This document shows, piece by piece, positions 38,996-47,521 of a DNA stretch of 64,000 nucleotides. Both the position numbers and the translations under genes were made by a program. The stretch's first letter is position 1, and the number at the start of each line of letters is the position of its first letter. The DNA comes from Tsukamurella spumae (GTDB lineage Bacteria > Actinomycetota > Actinomycetes > Mycobacteriales > Mycobacteriaceae): assembly GCF_012396015.1 (NCBI RefSeq), contig NZ_JAAXOQ010000001.1, positions 124,001 to 188,000 on the forward strand. Direction: 5' to 3'. The notes beneath the pieces were generated by a model. It saw only the letters and a list, made by a program, of their open reading frames with translations. It was not told the origin of the DNA and ran no database searches.

Positions 38996-39745
38996 ATGAT
39001 GCTCCCGCGCACGAGGCACGCCGAGCCGCCCCGCTACTTTCGCGCGAAGTTGGAACTGCAACGCCGGATCGACCGATTGGGACACGGCGACACACTGCCG
39101 GCCGAGCGCCGGCTCGCGGAGGATCTCGGCGTCTCCCGCACCACGCTCCGCAAGGCCCTGGCCGAGCTGTCCGCGGAGGGCGTACTGCGCCGCGAACACG
39201 GCAGCGGGACGTACGTGGCGCCGCCGAAGGTGGTGCGGGTGCGGCAGCTGACCTCGCTGAGCGAGGACGTCGGCGTCGACGGCAAAACGGTGGACTCGCG
39301 AGTGCTGGCGTGCGACCACGTCCCGGCGGACGCGGAGACGCAGGCGGCGCTCGGTCTGCCGCGCGGGGCACGCGTGTACCGGGTGACGAGGCTGCGCATC
39401 GTCGACGACGAGCCGCTCGCCATCGAGATCGCGCACCTGCGCGGACCACTGCGCGGGCTGGCGGGGCGCTTGGCGCAGGACGGTGCCTCGCTGTACGAGG
39501 CGCTGCGGGTGCACTACTCGCGGGAGATCGCGGCGGTGGAGGACACGGTGGAGACGGCGCTCGCGTCCCCGGACGAGGCGGAGCTGCTGCAAGTGCCGAC
39601 GGCGCACCCGATGCTGATGGTCCACCGGCTGGCGCGCGGGGCGGACGGTATCGCTCTCGAGTGGACGCGCAGCGTCTATCGGGGGGACCGGTTCACGTTC
39701 GTCGCCCGCGCGACGACGGGTCCGGCCGCGACGACGGGCCGATAG
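38996..39745 (+). CDS. GntR/HutC-family regulator, DasR/NagR-like
   Basis: 249 residues from ATG 38996 (252 from GTG 38987, which would overlap the -10 box). The N-terminal winged HTH has DTLPAERRLAEDLGVSRTTLRKALAELSAEGVL and the wing HGSGTYVAPP. The C-terminal UTRA effector domain has RGARVYRVTRLRIVDDEPLAIEIAHL and a final HRLARGADGIALEWTRSVYRGDRF. HutC-type regulators with dre-like sites usually sense phosphorylated amino sugars (GlcN-6-P) and control GlcNAc use. There is no amino-sugar gene in the window; it interrupts the ancestral trpC-trpB junction. Confidence 0.85.
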   Translation: MMLPRTRHAEPPRYFRAKLELQRRIDRLGHGDTLPAERRLAEDLGVSRTTLRKALAELSAEGVLRREHGSGTYVAPPKVVRVRQLTSLSEDVGVDGKTVDSRVLACDHVPADAETQAALGLPRGARVYRVTRLRIVDDEPLAIEIAHLRGPLRGLAGRLAQDGASLYEALRVHYSREIAAVEDTVETALASPDEAELLQVPTAHPMLMVHRLARGADGIALEWTRSVYRGDRFTFVARATTGPAATTGR

Positions 39746-39854
39746 CGGATCGGGGACCGTCGGCGAGAGTGGTGGTAATGCCCGGAAACATTCGTCGGGC
39801 AGAGGGTTTCGCGGAATGATTGGCGTCGCCGTGATTCCACTTTGACGGGATGGG

Positions 39855-39860
39855 GATAAT
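39855..39860 (+). promoter_or_regulatory. trpB -10 box (leaderless)
   Basis: GATAAT six bases before the trpB GTG. Separates trpBA transcription from trpC across the inserted regulator. The 121-base gap shows no other feature. Confidence 0.5.
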
Positions 39861-39866
39861 CGTCGT

Positions 39867-41186
39867 GTGAGCCTCCCTGAAGCGAGTACCGGACTGTCCC
39901 AGCGATCGGCCTATGAGCCGGACGGGGCCGGTCATTGGGGTGCCTGGGGCGGTCGGCACGTGCCCGAGGCACTGATGGCCGTGATCGAGGAGGTCACCGC
40001 CGAGTTCGAGAAGGTCCGCAGTGACGACGGCTTCCTCGACGAGCTGGACCGCCTGCAGCGGCAGTACACCGGGCGTCCGTCGCCGCTGTACCCCTGCGTG
40101 CGCCTGAACGAGCACGCGGGTGGCGCGCAGCTCTACCTCAAGCGCGAGGACCTCAACCACACCGGCAGCCACAAGATCAACAACGTGCTCGGACAGGTGC
40201 TCCTCGCCAAGCGCATGGGCAAGCCGCGGGTGATCGCCGAGACCGGTGCGGGCCAGCACGGCGTCGCGACGGCCACCGCCTGCGCTCTGCTCGGGATCGA
40301 GTGCGTCGTCTACATGGGCAAGGTCGACACGGATCGCCAGGCGCTCAATGTCGCGCGGATGCGTCTGCTCGGTGCCGAGGTGATCGCCGTCGCCTCCGGT
40401 TCCGCATCGCTCAAGGACGCCATCAACGAGGCGCTGCGCGACTGGGTGAGCAACGCCGACACCACGTACTACTGCTTCGGCACCGCCGCGGGCCCGCACC
40501 CGTTCCCGCTCATGGTCCGCGATCTGCAGCGCATCGTCGGCATGGAGGCGCGCGCGCAGGTGCTCGACGCCGCGGGCCGCCTGCCCGACGCCGTGGTCGC
40601 CTGCGTGGGCGGTGGGTCGAACGCGATCGGCATCTTCCACCCGTTCATCGGCGACGCGGGCGTCCGGCTCGTCGGCTGTGAGGCCGCCGGCGACGGCGTC
40701 GAGACCGGCCGGCACGCCGCGACCTTCACCGGTGGCAGCCCCGGTGCCTTCCAGGGTGCCTACTCGTATCTGCTGCAGGACGAGGACGGCCAGACCATCG
40801 AGTCGCACTCGATCTCGGCCGGCCTGGACTACCCGGGCGTCGGCCCGGAGCACGCGCAGCTCAAGGAGGACGGCCGCGCGGAGTACGTGCCGATCACCGA
40901 TGCCCAGGCGATGGACGCCTTCGCGCTGCTGTGCCGCACCGAGGGGATCATCCCCGCGATCGAGTCGGCGCACGCCGTGGCGGGCGCGCTCGAACTGGGA
41001 CGCGAGCTCGGTCCCGGCGCGGTGATCGTGGTGAACCTGTCCGGCCGGGGCGACAAGGACGTCGACACGGCGGGGAAGTGGTTCGGACTGCTCGACGAAC
41101 AGGGTGAGGTCGTCGGCCAGAAGGTGGTCGGCGCGGATCTGAACACGGAGCTGCGGAACGCGGAGTTCGAGGGGGAGAACAAGTGA
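39867..41186 (+). CDS. trpB: Tryptophan synthase beta chain
   Basis: 439 residues. PLP enzyme that joins indole and serine. PLP lysine in [35 protein letters not shown], and the C-terminal [15 protein letters not shown] 39867 is chosen, as a GATAAT box lies six bases upstream and the earlier GTG runs into a stop. The stop overlaps trpA (GTGA), so the alpha-beta pair is coupled. Confidence 0.96.
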   Translation: MSLPEASTGLSQRSAYEPDGAGHWGAWGGRHVPEALMAVIEEVTAEFEKVRSDDGFLDELDRLQRQYTGRPSPLYPCVRLNEHAGGAQLYLKREDLNHTGSHKINNVLGQVLLAKRMGKPRVIAETGAGQHGVATATACALLGIECVVYMGKVDTDRQALNVARMRLLGAEVIAVASGSASLKDAINEALRDWVSNADTTYYCFGTAAGPHPFPLMVRDLQRIVGMEARAQVLDAAGRLPDAVVACVGGGSNAIGIFHPFIGDAGVRLVGCEAAGDGVETGRHAATFTGGSPGAFQGAYSYLLQDEDGQTIESHSISAGLDYPGVGPEHAQLKEDGRAEYVPITDAQAMDAFALLCRTEGIIPAIESAHAVAGALELGRELGPGAVIVVNLSGRGDKDVDTAGKWFGLLDEQGEVVGQKVVGADLNTELRNAEFEGENK

Positions 41187-41965
41187 GCGCACTCGCACCG
41201 GTCTTCGAGCAGTGCCGTACGGACAACCGCGCGGCATTGGTGACCTACCTGCCCTGCGGGTACCCGACCAAGCAGGGCGGCATCGATACCGTGGTCGCCA
41301 TGGCGGAGTCCGGCGCCGACATCGTCGAGCTGGGTGTCGCCTACAGCGATCCCGTGATGGACGGCCCCGTCATCCAGCGCGCCGCCGACGACGCGTTGCG
41401 CGGCGGCATCCGGGTGCGCGACATCTTCGCCTACGCGGAGGCGGTCGCCACCGCGGGCGCCGCTCCGGTCGTGATGGCGTACTGGAACCCCGTGCTCAAG
41501 TACGGCGTCGAGGCCTTCGCCCGCGACCTCGCCGCTGCGGGCGGCAAGGGCCTGATCACGCCGAACCTCATTCCCGAGGAGGCCGACGAGTGGATCGCGG
41601 CGGCCGATCGGCACGGACTCGACAAGATCTTCCTGGTCGCGCCGTCGTCGACCCCGGAGCGGCTCGCGATGACGGCCGACGCGTCGTCGGGCTTCCTGTA
41701 CGTCGCGTCGACGATGGGCGTCACCGGTGCGCGGGACGCGGTCGACAATGTCGCGCCCGAGCTCGTGGCCCGCGTGCGTGCGGTGTCGGACATCCCTGTG
41801 GGCGTGGGCCTCGGCGTGCGCTCGCGCGAGCAGGCCGCCGAGATCGCCGCGTACGCGGACGCGGTCATCGTGGGCTCCGCACTGGTGAGCGCCGCGGGCG
41901 AGTCGCTCGACGCGGTGCGCAACCTCACCGCGGAACTGGCCGTGGGGGTGCGATCTGGCCGCTGA
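41183..41965 (+). CDS. trpA: Tryptophan synthase alpha chain
   Basis: 260-residue barrel that cleaves indole-glycerol phosphate and channels indole to TrpB. Catalytic residues lie in [19 protein letters not shown] (Glu and Asp). It has the phosphate loop [11 protein letters not shown] and TGARDAVD. Start GTG 41183 overlaps trpB. In many mycobacteria lgt follows; here an unrelated diguanylate cyclase comes next. Confidence 0.96.
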   Translation: MSALAPVFEQCRTDNRAALVTYLPCGYPTKQGGIDTVVAMAESGADIVELGVAYSDPVMDGPVIQRAADDALRGGIRVRDIFAYAEAVATAGAAPVVMAYWNPVLKYGVEAFARDLAAAGGKGLITPNLIPEEADEWIAAADRHGLDKIFLVAPSSTPERLAMTADASSGFLYVASTMGVTGARDAVDNVAPELVARVRAVSDIPVGVGLGVRSREQAAEIAAYADAVIVGSALVSAAGESLDAVRNLTAELAVGVRSGR

Positions 41966-42044
41966 TTCCACCGGACACCGCGGCGCACGTCGCCGGACGA
42001 GTTGGCGGCGGCTCGCACGGTACACCTGGCGCGAGCTGACGGAT

Positions 42045-43145
42045 GTGGGCGAGTGGCGGACCGCCGGCATAGCCGAGTTCGCCTTCACCACGGAGGCGAT
42101 CCGGTTCATCCACGGCACCGGTCTGCTACGGATCGCCATCGCGTCCTTGGCGATGATGATGCTGCCGCTGGCCCTGGTCATGCAGTTCAATCCGATGGGG
42201 CCGCACGGCGTCGTCCTGCGGACCGTCCAAGTCGGCTCGGCGCTGCTGGGATTCGGGCTCGGGCTGCAATGGTTGAAGGGCAGATGGCCGACCGCCCGGC
42301 AGGCGATCAAGTTCCTCCTGCTCGCGGATCTCCTCATCGGCGTCGCCGCGTCCGTGCTGTCCGATCCCACGGCGCGGATCTGCGGAGCGATCCACCTCGC
42401 CATGCTGGGGCTGTTCGCCGCCTTCTTCCTCGGTTGGCGAGTCCTCCTGGTGCACTGCATCTACTCGCTGCTGCTCATCGGTGGTCTCACCGCCTACGCC
42501 ATCGCGTTCGACGGGCGCACGCTGCTCGATCTGTACGTGTACACGACCCCCGCGATCGCGACGGTCGTCGGACTGCCCGTGATCATTCAGGTGGTCGTGG
42601 AGGCCGGCCGGGCCGGCATAACGCGGGTGTCCAAGGAGTGGTACATGGACAGCCTGACCGGCGTGTACAACCGGCGCGGCATGGATCTCGCGGTTCGGCG
42701 CGCGACGGCCCGGCACGGTGGTTCCGACGGTGTCTTCGTGGTGGGCGCACTGGACCTCGACGAGTTCAAGCTCTTCAACGACACCCGCGGGCATTTCGCC
42801 GGGGACGAGCTGCTCAGCACCGTCGCCGCCCGGCTGCACTCGGTACCGCGCCTGATCGTCGCGCGCAACGGCGGGGACGAGTTCAGTGTTCTGGCCATCC
42901 GGTCCGATGCGGAGGCGGCGCAGCGCACCGTCGAACAGCTTCGCGCGCTCGTTCGGCAGCGGACGGGTGGCCCCGAGGCCCCGGGGCTCCCGGCCAGTAT
43001 GGGCATCGTGCTCGCCCCGGTCGACGACCGTGACCGGCTCGATTCGCTGGCGGCGGACGCCGACGAGGCGCTGTACGAGGCGAAGCGCAGTGCGACCGAC
43101 GCCGTCATCGTGCGGCGCCCCGGGCACGTTCGGGGCGACGGGTGA
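42045..43145 (+). CDS. Membrane-anchored diguanylate cyclase (GGDEF)
   Basis: 366 residues: about six hydrophobic helices in residues 25-195, then a GGDEF domain starting at DSLTGVYNRRGMD. The active site is intact (RNGGDEFSVLA), with DLDEFKLFNDTRGHFAGDELL for metal and substrate. The inhibitory RxxD motif normally just upstream of GGDEF is missing (LHSVPRLIVARNGG). It should make cyclic di-GMP in response to a signal sensed in or near the membrane. The GTG start 42045 is uncertain: the frame is open upstream but shows no better start codon. Follows trpA by 79 bases. Confidence 0.82.
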   Translation: MGEWRTAGIAEFAFTTEAIRFIHGTGLLRIAIASLAMMMLPLALVMQFNPMGPHGVVLRTVQVGSALLGFGLGLQWLKGRWPTARQAIKFLLLADLLIGVAASVLSDPTARICGAIHLAMLGLFAAFFLGWRVLLVHCIYSLLLIGGLTAYAIAFDGRTLLDLYVYTTPAIATVVGLPVIIQVVVEAGRAGITRVSKEWYMDSLTGVYNRRGMDLAVRRATARHGGSDGVFVVGALDLDEFKLFNDTRGHFAGDELLSTVAARLHSVPRLIVARNGGDEFSVLAIRSDAEAAQRTVEQLRALVRQRTGGPEAPGLPASMGIVLAPVDDRDRLDSLAADADEALYEAKRSATDAVIVRRPGHVRGDG

Positions 43146-43223
43146 GCGCGGGTACCGCCGACGAGTGGGAGTGAGCGCCGTCACCGGAGGGAATCGGAGG
43201 TGAGAATCGGACCCGCGGACCGG

Positions 43224-43229
43224 TAAGCT
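43224..43229 (+). promoter_or_regulatory. -10-like box before the ABC-F gene
   Basis: TAAGCT eight bases before GTG 43238; consistent with a leaderless transcript. Confidence 0.4.
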
Positions 43230-43237
43230 GGACCGTT

Positions 43238-44866
43238 GTGATTACCGCGACCGACCTCGAAGTGCGCGCCGGCGTCCGCACCCTGCTGACCGCGCCCGGC
43301 GACCAGTTGCGTGTGCAGGCGGGCGACCGGATCGGCCTCGTCGGCCGCAACGGCGCCGGCAAGACCACCACCATGCGCATCCTGGCGGGGGAGGGCGAGC
43401 CCTACGCGGGGCGGATCATCTCCTCCGGCGACGTCGGCTACCTGCCGCAGGATCCGCGCGAGGGCGACCTCGACGTGCTCGCGAAGGACCGGGTGCTCTC
43501 GGCCCGCGGGCTGGATCAGATCGTCGCCCAGATGGCCAAGCAGCAGGTCCGGATGGCGGAGCTCGTCGGCGACGAGCTCGACACGGCGGTGCGCAAGTAC
43601 GGCAATCTCGAGGAGCGCTTCTCCTCGCTGGGCGGCTACGCCGCCGAGTCCGAGGCCGCCAGGATCTGCAACAGCCTGGCCCTGCCGGACCGGGTGCTCG
43701 AGCAGCCGCTGCGCACGCTCTCGGGCGGCCAGCGCCGCCGCGTCGAACTGGCGCGCATCCTGTTCGCCGCGTCCGACGGCTCGGGCGGCAAGTCCGACAC
43801 CACGCTGCTCCTCGACGAGCCGACCAACCACCTCGACGCCGACTCCATCGGCTGGCTGCGCACCTTCCTGCAGAACCACGACGGAGGCCTCATCGTGATC
43901 AGCCACGACGTGGACCTGCTCGCCGATGTCGTGAACCGCGTCTGGTTCCTGGACGCCGTGCGCGGCGAGGCGGACGTCTACAACATGGGCTGGAAGAAGT
44001 ACATCGACGCCCGCGCCACCGACGAGCAGCGTCGTCGTCGTGAGCGCGCCAACGCGGAGAAGAAGGCGGGCGCGTTGCGCGTGCAGGCCGCGAAGATGGG
44101 CGCCAAGGCGACCAAGGCCGTCGCCGCGCAGAACATGCTGCGCCGCGCCGAGCGGATGATGAGCGAGCTCGACGACGTGCGCGTCGAGGACAAGACCGCG
44201 CGGATCAAGTTCCCCGCTCCGGCGCCCTGCAGCAAGACGCCGCTCATGGTCAAGAACCTCACCAAGACCTACGGCTCCCTGGAGATCTTCACCGGTGTCG
44301 ACTTCGCCATCGACAAGGGCTCGCGCGTCGTCGTGTTGGGTCTCAACGGCGCGGGTAAGACCACGCTGCTCAAGCTCCTGGCGGGCGTCGAGACGCCGGA
44401 CACGGGGGGCCTCGAGCCCGGCCGCGGCCTGAAGATCGGCTACTTCGCGCAGGAGCACGACACCCTCGACGACGAGGCCTCCGTGTGGGACAACATCCGG
44501 CACGCGTCCCCGGACGCGGGGGAGCAGGACCTGCGCGGACTGCTCGGCGCGTTCATGTTCACGGGCCCGCAGCTCGAGCAGCCCGCGGGCACGTTATCGG
44601 GTGGTGAGAAGACCCGACTCGCTCTGGCGGGCCTCGTCTCCTCGGCCGCGAACGTCCTGCTCCTCGACGAGCCGACGAACAACCTGGACCCCGTCAGCCG
44701 CGAGCAGGTGCTCGAGGCGCTGCGCTCCTACGAGGGCGCCGTCGTGCTGGTGACGCACGACCCGGGCGCGGCGGAGGCGCTGAACCCGGAGCGCGTCATC
44801 CTGCTGCCCGACGGCACCGAGGACCACTGGAACGCCGAGTACCAGGAGCTCATCGAGCTGGCGTGA
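43238..44866 (+). CDS. ABC-F family ATPase
   Basis: 542-residue soluble protein with two ABC domains and no membrane segments. First Walker A GRNGAGKTTT with signature LSGGQRRRVELA; second Walker A GLNGAGKTTL with signature LSGGEKTRLALA; Walker B strands LLLDEPTNHLD and LLLDEPTNNLD. A charged linker rich in Lys/Arg (about residues 255-310) joins them. Family members bind the ribosome E site and act in translation control or ribosome protection. Which role applies here cannot be told. Confidence 0.88.
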   Translation: MITATDLEVRAGVRTLLTAPGDQLRVQAGDRIGLVGRNGAGKTTTMRILAGEGEPYAGRIISSGDVGYLPQDPREGDLDVLAKDRVLSARGLDQIVAQMAKQQVRMAELVGDELDTAVRKYGNLEERFSSLGGYAAESEAARICNSLALPDRVLEQPLRTLSGGQRRRVELARILFAASDGSGGKSDTTLLLDEPTNHLDADSIGWLRTFLQNHDGGLIVISHDVDLLADVVNRVWFLDAVRGEADVYNMGWKKYIDARATDEQRRRRERANAEKKAGALRVQAAKMGAKATKAVAAQNMLRRAERMMSELDDVRVEDKTARIKFPAPAPCSKTPLMVKNLTKTYGSLEIFTGVDFAIDKGSRVVVLGLNGAGKTTLLKLLAGVETPDTGGLEPGRGLKIGYFAQEHDTLDDEASVWDNIRHASPDAGEQDLRGLLGAFMFTGPQLEQPAGTLSGGEKTRLALAGLVSSAANVLLLDEPTNNLDPVSREQVLEALRSYEGAVVLVTHDPGAAEALNPERVILLPDGTEDHWNAEYQELIELA

Positions 44867-44878
44867 GCCCGTCCGGGG

Positions 44879-45595
44879 TCACAGGAGCAGCGACCCGATC
44901 AGGTAGCTGATCAGCATCGTCGCGACCCCGACGAGCACGGTGCGCACGATGAGCCGGCGGACGGAGATGCGGCTTCGTCGACCGGCGATCACCGATGTCA
45001 GGATCAACGACGCGATCACGGCGATCGCGATCGCCCACACCTCGACACCCACCGGAACCGACACCGTCAGTACCAAGGGGACGAGCGCGCCACTGATGTA
45101 CGCGAGGGACGACGACGCCCCCGCCCACGCAGGGTGCCAGGCGGGGATCGGCCGGACGATGCCGTGCTCGTACTCCAGCTGTGCCGCCAGTGCGTCGCGT
45201 GCGCTGAGCTGCTCCGCAATGTCCGCTGCGGCGGCCGCGTCCAGGCCTCTCGACTCCCAGTACGCCGCGAGTTCCGCCAACCCGTCGTCGGGATCCGCGG
45301 CCAGCTGAGCGCGCTCCTCGTCGATGATGTGCGCCTCGGACTCGCGCTCGGCCTCGGCCTCCGCCCATTTCGCACCCCCGACGGCGAACGATCCGGCGAC
45401 CGTGGCCGCGCAGGCGGCCGTCATCAGCACCGCATCGCCGGCGCCCGATCCGACGAAGCCCTCGAGGAGCCCGGCGGTGCCGATGATGCCGTCGTTCGCG
45501 TCGACGGCCCAACTCCGGGGCGACGACGATCGGCGCATCCGATACCGGGCCCGCGACCAGGCGGACCGGCGCGGCGCGAGCGGACCGTCGACCAT
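44879..45595 (-). CDS. VIT1/CCC1-family transporter
   Basis: 238-residue membrane protein of the vacuolar iron transporter type, which exports Fe2+ or Mn2+ from the cytosol. The N-terminal hydrophobic block starts DANDGIIGTAGLLEGFVGSGAG; a soluble Glu/Asp-rich metal-binding loop (AKWAEAEAERESEAHIIDEE) follows; three further helices lie in residues 160-238. The basic N-terminal 25 residues precede the family domain. ATG 45595. It stands alone on the minus strand, convergent with the ABC-F gene. Confidence 0.85.
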   Translation of the reverse strand: MVDGPLAPRRSAWSRARYRMRRSSSPRSWAVDANDGIIGTAGLLEGFVGSGAGDAVLMTAACAATVAGSFAVGGAKWAEAEAERESEAHIIDEERAQLAADPDDGLAELAAYWESRGLDAAAAADIAEQLSARDALAAQLEYEHGIVRPIPAWHPAWAGASSSLAYISGALVPLVLTVSVPVGVEVWAIAIAVIASLILTSVIAGRRSRISVRRLIVRTVLVGVATMLISYLIGSLLL

Positions 45596-45637
45596 TGCGG
45601 TGATGCTACCCGCGGACGGACCCGTGCCCCCGCACCG

Positions 45638-46234
45638 TCACGCGCGTTCCGCGTAGACGAGATCGTTGTTCTCGTACCCCATCGGCGGGCCGACGAATCG
45701 CCCGCCGCAGGTGACCATGAACAGGGTCTCGGGCCCGTCGAGCCGGTTCAGGTCGTCCGTGGGCAGCACGCCCTTGTTCACCGAGACGGTGCGAGTGACC
45801 CGGTAGGCGATCCGTGCGCCGTCCTTGCCGGTGAGCTCGACCCGATCGCCGGTTTTCAAGGCGGAGAACCGCTTCGCGTACCCGACGCCCTGCCGGGCGT
45901 CGTCGACGTGCCCGGAGAGCACCACCGCTCCCGCGCCCGAGCCCGGGAGCGCCGAGTCGACCCACCAGCCGACGCGGCTCACGTCCGTCGGCGGGTACAG
46001 GGCGCCCTGCGAGTCCGTCGCGACCGCGTCGATCGGGGCGTCCGCGCCGCCGACGGTGACCGTGACCGGCGTCGTCGGCTCGCTCGCGGTCGCGGCGACC
46101 GGCGGCCGCAGGTCGCTCTGCGCAGACGGATTCGACGACGGTGCGCTCGCCGCCCCGTCGACGGTGCTGCCGCATCCCAGCAGGGACAGCACCGCGGCGG
46201 CGGAGACGACGAGCGCTGCCGTGCGGCGCGACAT
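45638..46234 (-). CDS. Class F sortase
   Basis: 198 residues. The N-terminal lipoprotein-type signal ends in LSLLGCGS (lipobox Cys near residue 21), so it is probably anchored outside the membrane. Sortase triad: His in VVLSGHVDD, Cys in TLFMVTCGG, Arg in LVYAERA at the extreme C-terminus. This is the actinobacterial class F pattern. Its ATG shares one base with the stop of the SpaA-like gene, so enzyme and candidate partner are co-translated. Its natural target motif is not known. Confidence 0.85.
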   Translation of the reverse strand: MSRRTAALVVSAAAVLSLLGCGSTVDGAASAPSSNPSAQSDLRPPVAATASEPTTPVTVTVGGADAPIDAVATDSQGALYPPTDVSRVGWWVDSALPGSGAGAVVLSGHVDDARQGVGYAKRFSALKTGDRVELTGKDGARIAYRVTRTVSVNKGVLPTDDLNRLDGPETLFMVTCGGRFVGPPMGYENNDLVYAERA

Positions 46235-47424
46235 CAGGCGGTCCGCCCGGACGGGATCGAGGCGATCGGTACGCGGACGCCGGGGTTGCGGACGACGGGC
46301 CCGGCACCGATCCTCGAGTTGGTCACCCGGACCTGGAACTGCGGGGTGAGGCGCACCTCGAAGGCGACGGCAGCGGCGTCCCGGACGTAGCCGGCGGGTG
46401 CCGCGGTCTCGGTGGCCCGGTAGCACCCCGACGGGAGCGAGAACGACGCAATGCCGTTCGCGCCCGTCGTGACCGCGCGGACGGCCTCGTCGCTGCCGCA
46501 GCGGGAGATCACGAACGATGCTCCGGCCAGCGGGGCGCCGGTGATCCGGTCGGTCTTGACGAGGGTGCCGTTGGTCTCCACCTCGCCCGGCGGGATCGTG
46601 ACGCCGCACCGGAATCGGAACGCGAGGCGGTTCACGGCGTTGCCCTCCACTCGGGAGTACGCGTTCGGGCCGAGCAGGACGCACGACGACGGCCAGGCCG
46701 TGGGAACGACGCTGACGCAATCGCGCGGGAAGGCACCGCCGCCGTTGCCGCCGCTGTCGGTGCGGGCACCGCCCAGGGGACGCCAGCTGTCGCACTCGGC
46801 GACGGCGTACTCGGACGGGACACCGTTCCCGTTCTGGTCGCGGGCGGTGATCGTGAAACGCACGCCCGCGGTCGGCGGTGGGCTCGTCGTGGTGGTCGGC
46901 GGGACGATGCCACCGCGCTCGAGCACGAACCGGAATTCGGCCCGGCCGGAGTCCGTGGTGATCGTCTGGACGACGGGCGAGAGCAGGCGCCAGTTGGTCG
47001 GCGTGTGATCCATCCGGGCGCTGACGCAGCGGCCCGTGACCGTGGTCGCGCCACCGTCGGCGAGCGCGGCCCCGGGGCCGCCCTTGCAGCCCTGGACGTA
47101 CACCGTCGCGCCCGGCACGCTCGCGCCCCGCGGGTCGACGATGCGCACCGCACCGACGGTGAGCAGTCCGGGTGGGCCCTGCGGCGGCATCGTCGTCGTG
47201 GTCGACGGTGCCGTGGTCGGCGTCGTCGTGGTCGGCACCGTCGAGGTGGTGGGGCTGGTGGTCGTCGGCGTGGCGGGCGTCGGCGCCGCGGATGTCGTGG
47301 TCGGTGGCGCCGGTGGCGTCGTCGGCTCGGCGCCCGCGACGGCGGGCAGCAGTCCCGTCATCGGGATCAGCGCCACCGGTAGTAGCAGCGCGCGGCGGAT
47401 TCGGTTCCTGGTCGCGTGTGTCAT
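46234..47424 (-). CDS. Secreted Thr/Pro-rich protein with SpaA/Cna-B-like domain
   Basis: 396 residues. Signal peptide (RNRIRRALLLPVALIPM...AVAGA, cleavage near residue 32), a 45-residue Thr/Pro-rich linker likely O-glycosylated, two Cys-containing beta domains separated by a PPTTTTSPPP linker, and a C-terminal SpaA-type domain (GTLVKTDRITGAPLAGASF to ETAAPAGYVRD). There is no LPxTG-like motif, hydrophobic tail or basic end, so it is not a classical sortase substrate. ATG 47424 has AGGAGG upstream. Probable cell-surface or secreted protein, paired with the class F sortase. Confidence 0.8.
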   Translation of the reverse strand: MTHATRNRIRRALLLPVALIPMTGLLPAVAGAEPTTPPAPPTTTSAAPTPATPTTTSPTTSTVPTTTTPTTAPSTTTTMPPQGPPGLLTVGAVRIVDPRGASVPGATVYVQGCKGGPGAALADGGATTVTGRCVSARMDHTPTNWRLLSPVVQTITTDSGRAEFRFVLERGGIVPPTTTTSPPPTAGVRFTITARDQNGNGVPSEYAVAECDSWRPLGGARTDSGGNGGGAFPRDCVSVVPTAWPSSCVLLGPNAYSRVEGNAVNRLAFRFRCGVTIPPGEVETNGTLVKTDRITGAPLAGASFVISRCGSDEAVRAVTTGANGIASFSLPSGCYRATETAAPAGYVRDAAAVAFEVRLTPQFQVRVTNSRIGAGPVVRNPGVRVPIASIPSGRTA

Positions 47425-47521
47425 CGCGTCCTCCTGTTCTTCGTTCCCCCATCGGCGATGTCGTTCGACGTGAGGAAGATCGGGAGCAGGCACTGATTCC
47501 GTTAGCGGTGTTACGAAATCG

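Noticed and set aside
39753-39866. Possible trp leader or attenuator before trpB
   Set aside because: No short peptide with tandem Trp codons and no alternative stem pair was seen; a -10 box close to the start suggests a leaderless transcript.
46900-47340. Tandem DNA repeat in the Thr/Pro-rich coding stretch of the SpaA-like gene
   Set aside because: It is codon-level low complexity (Thr/Pro runs) without a regular unit length, so no separate repeat element is called.
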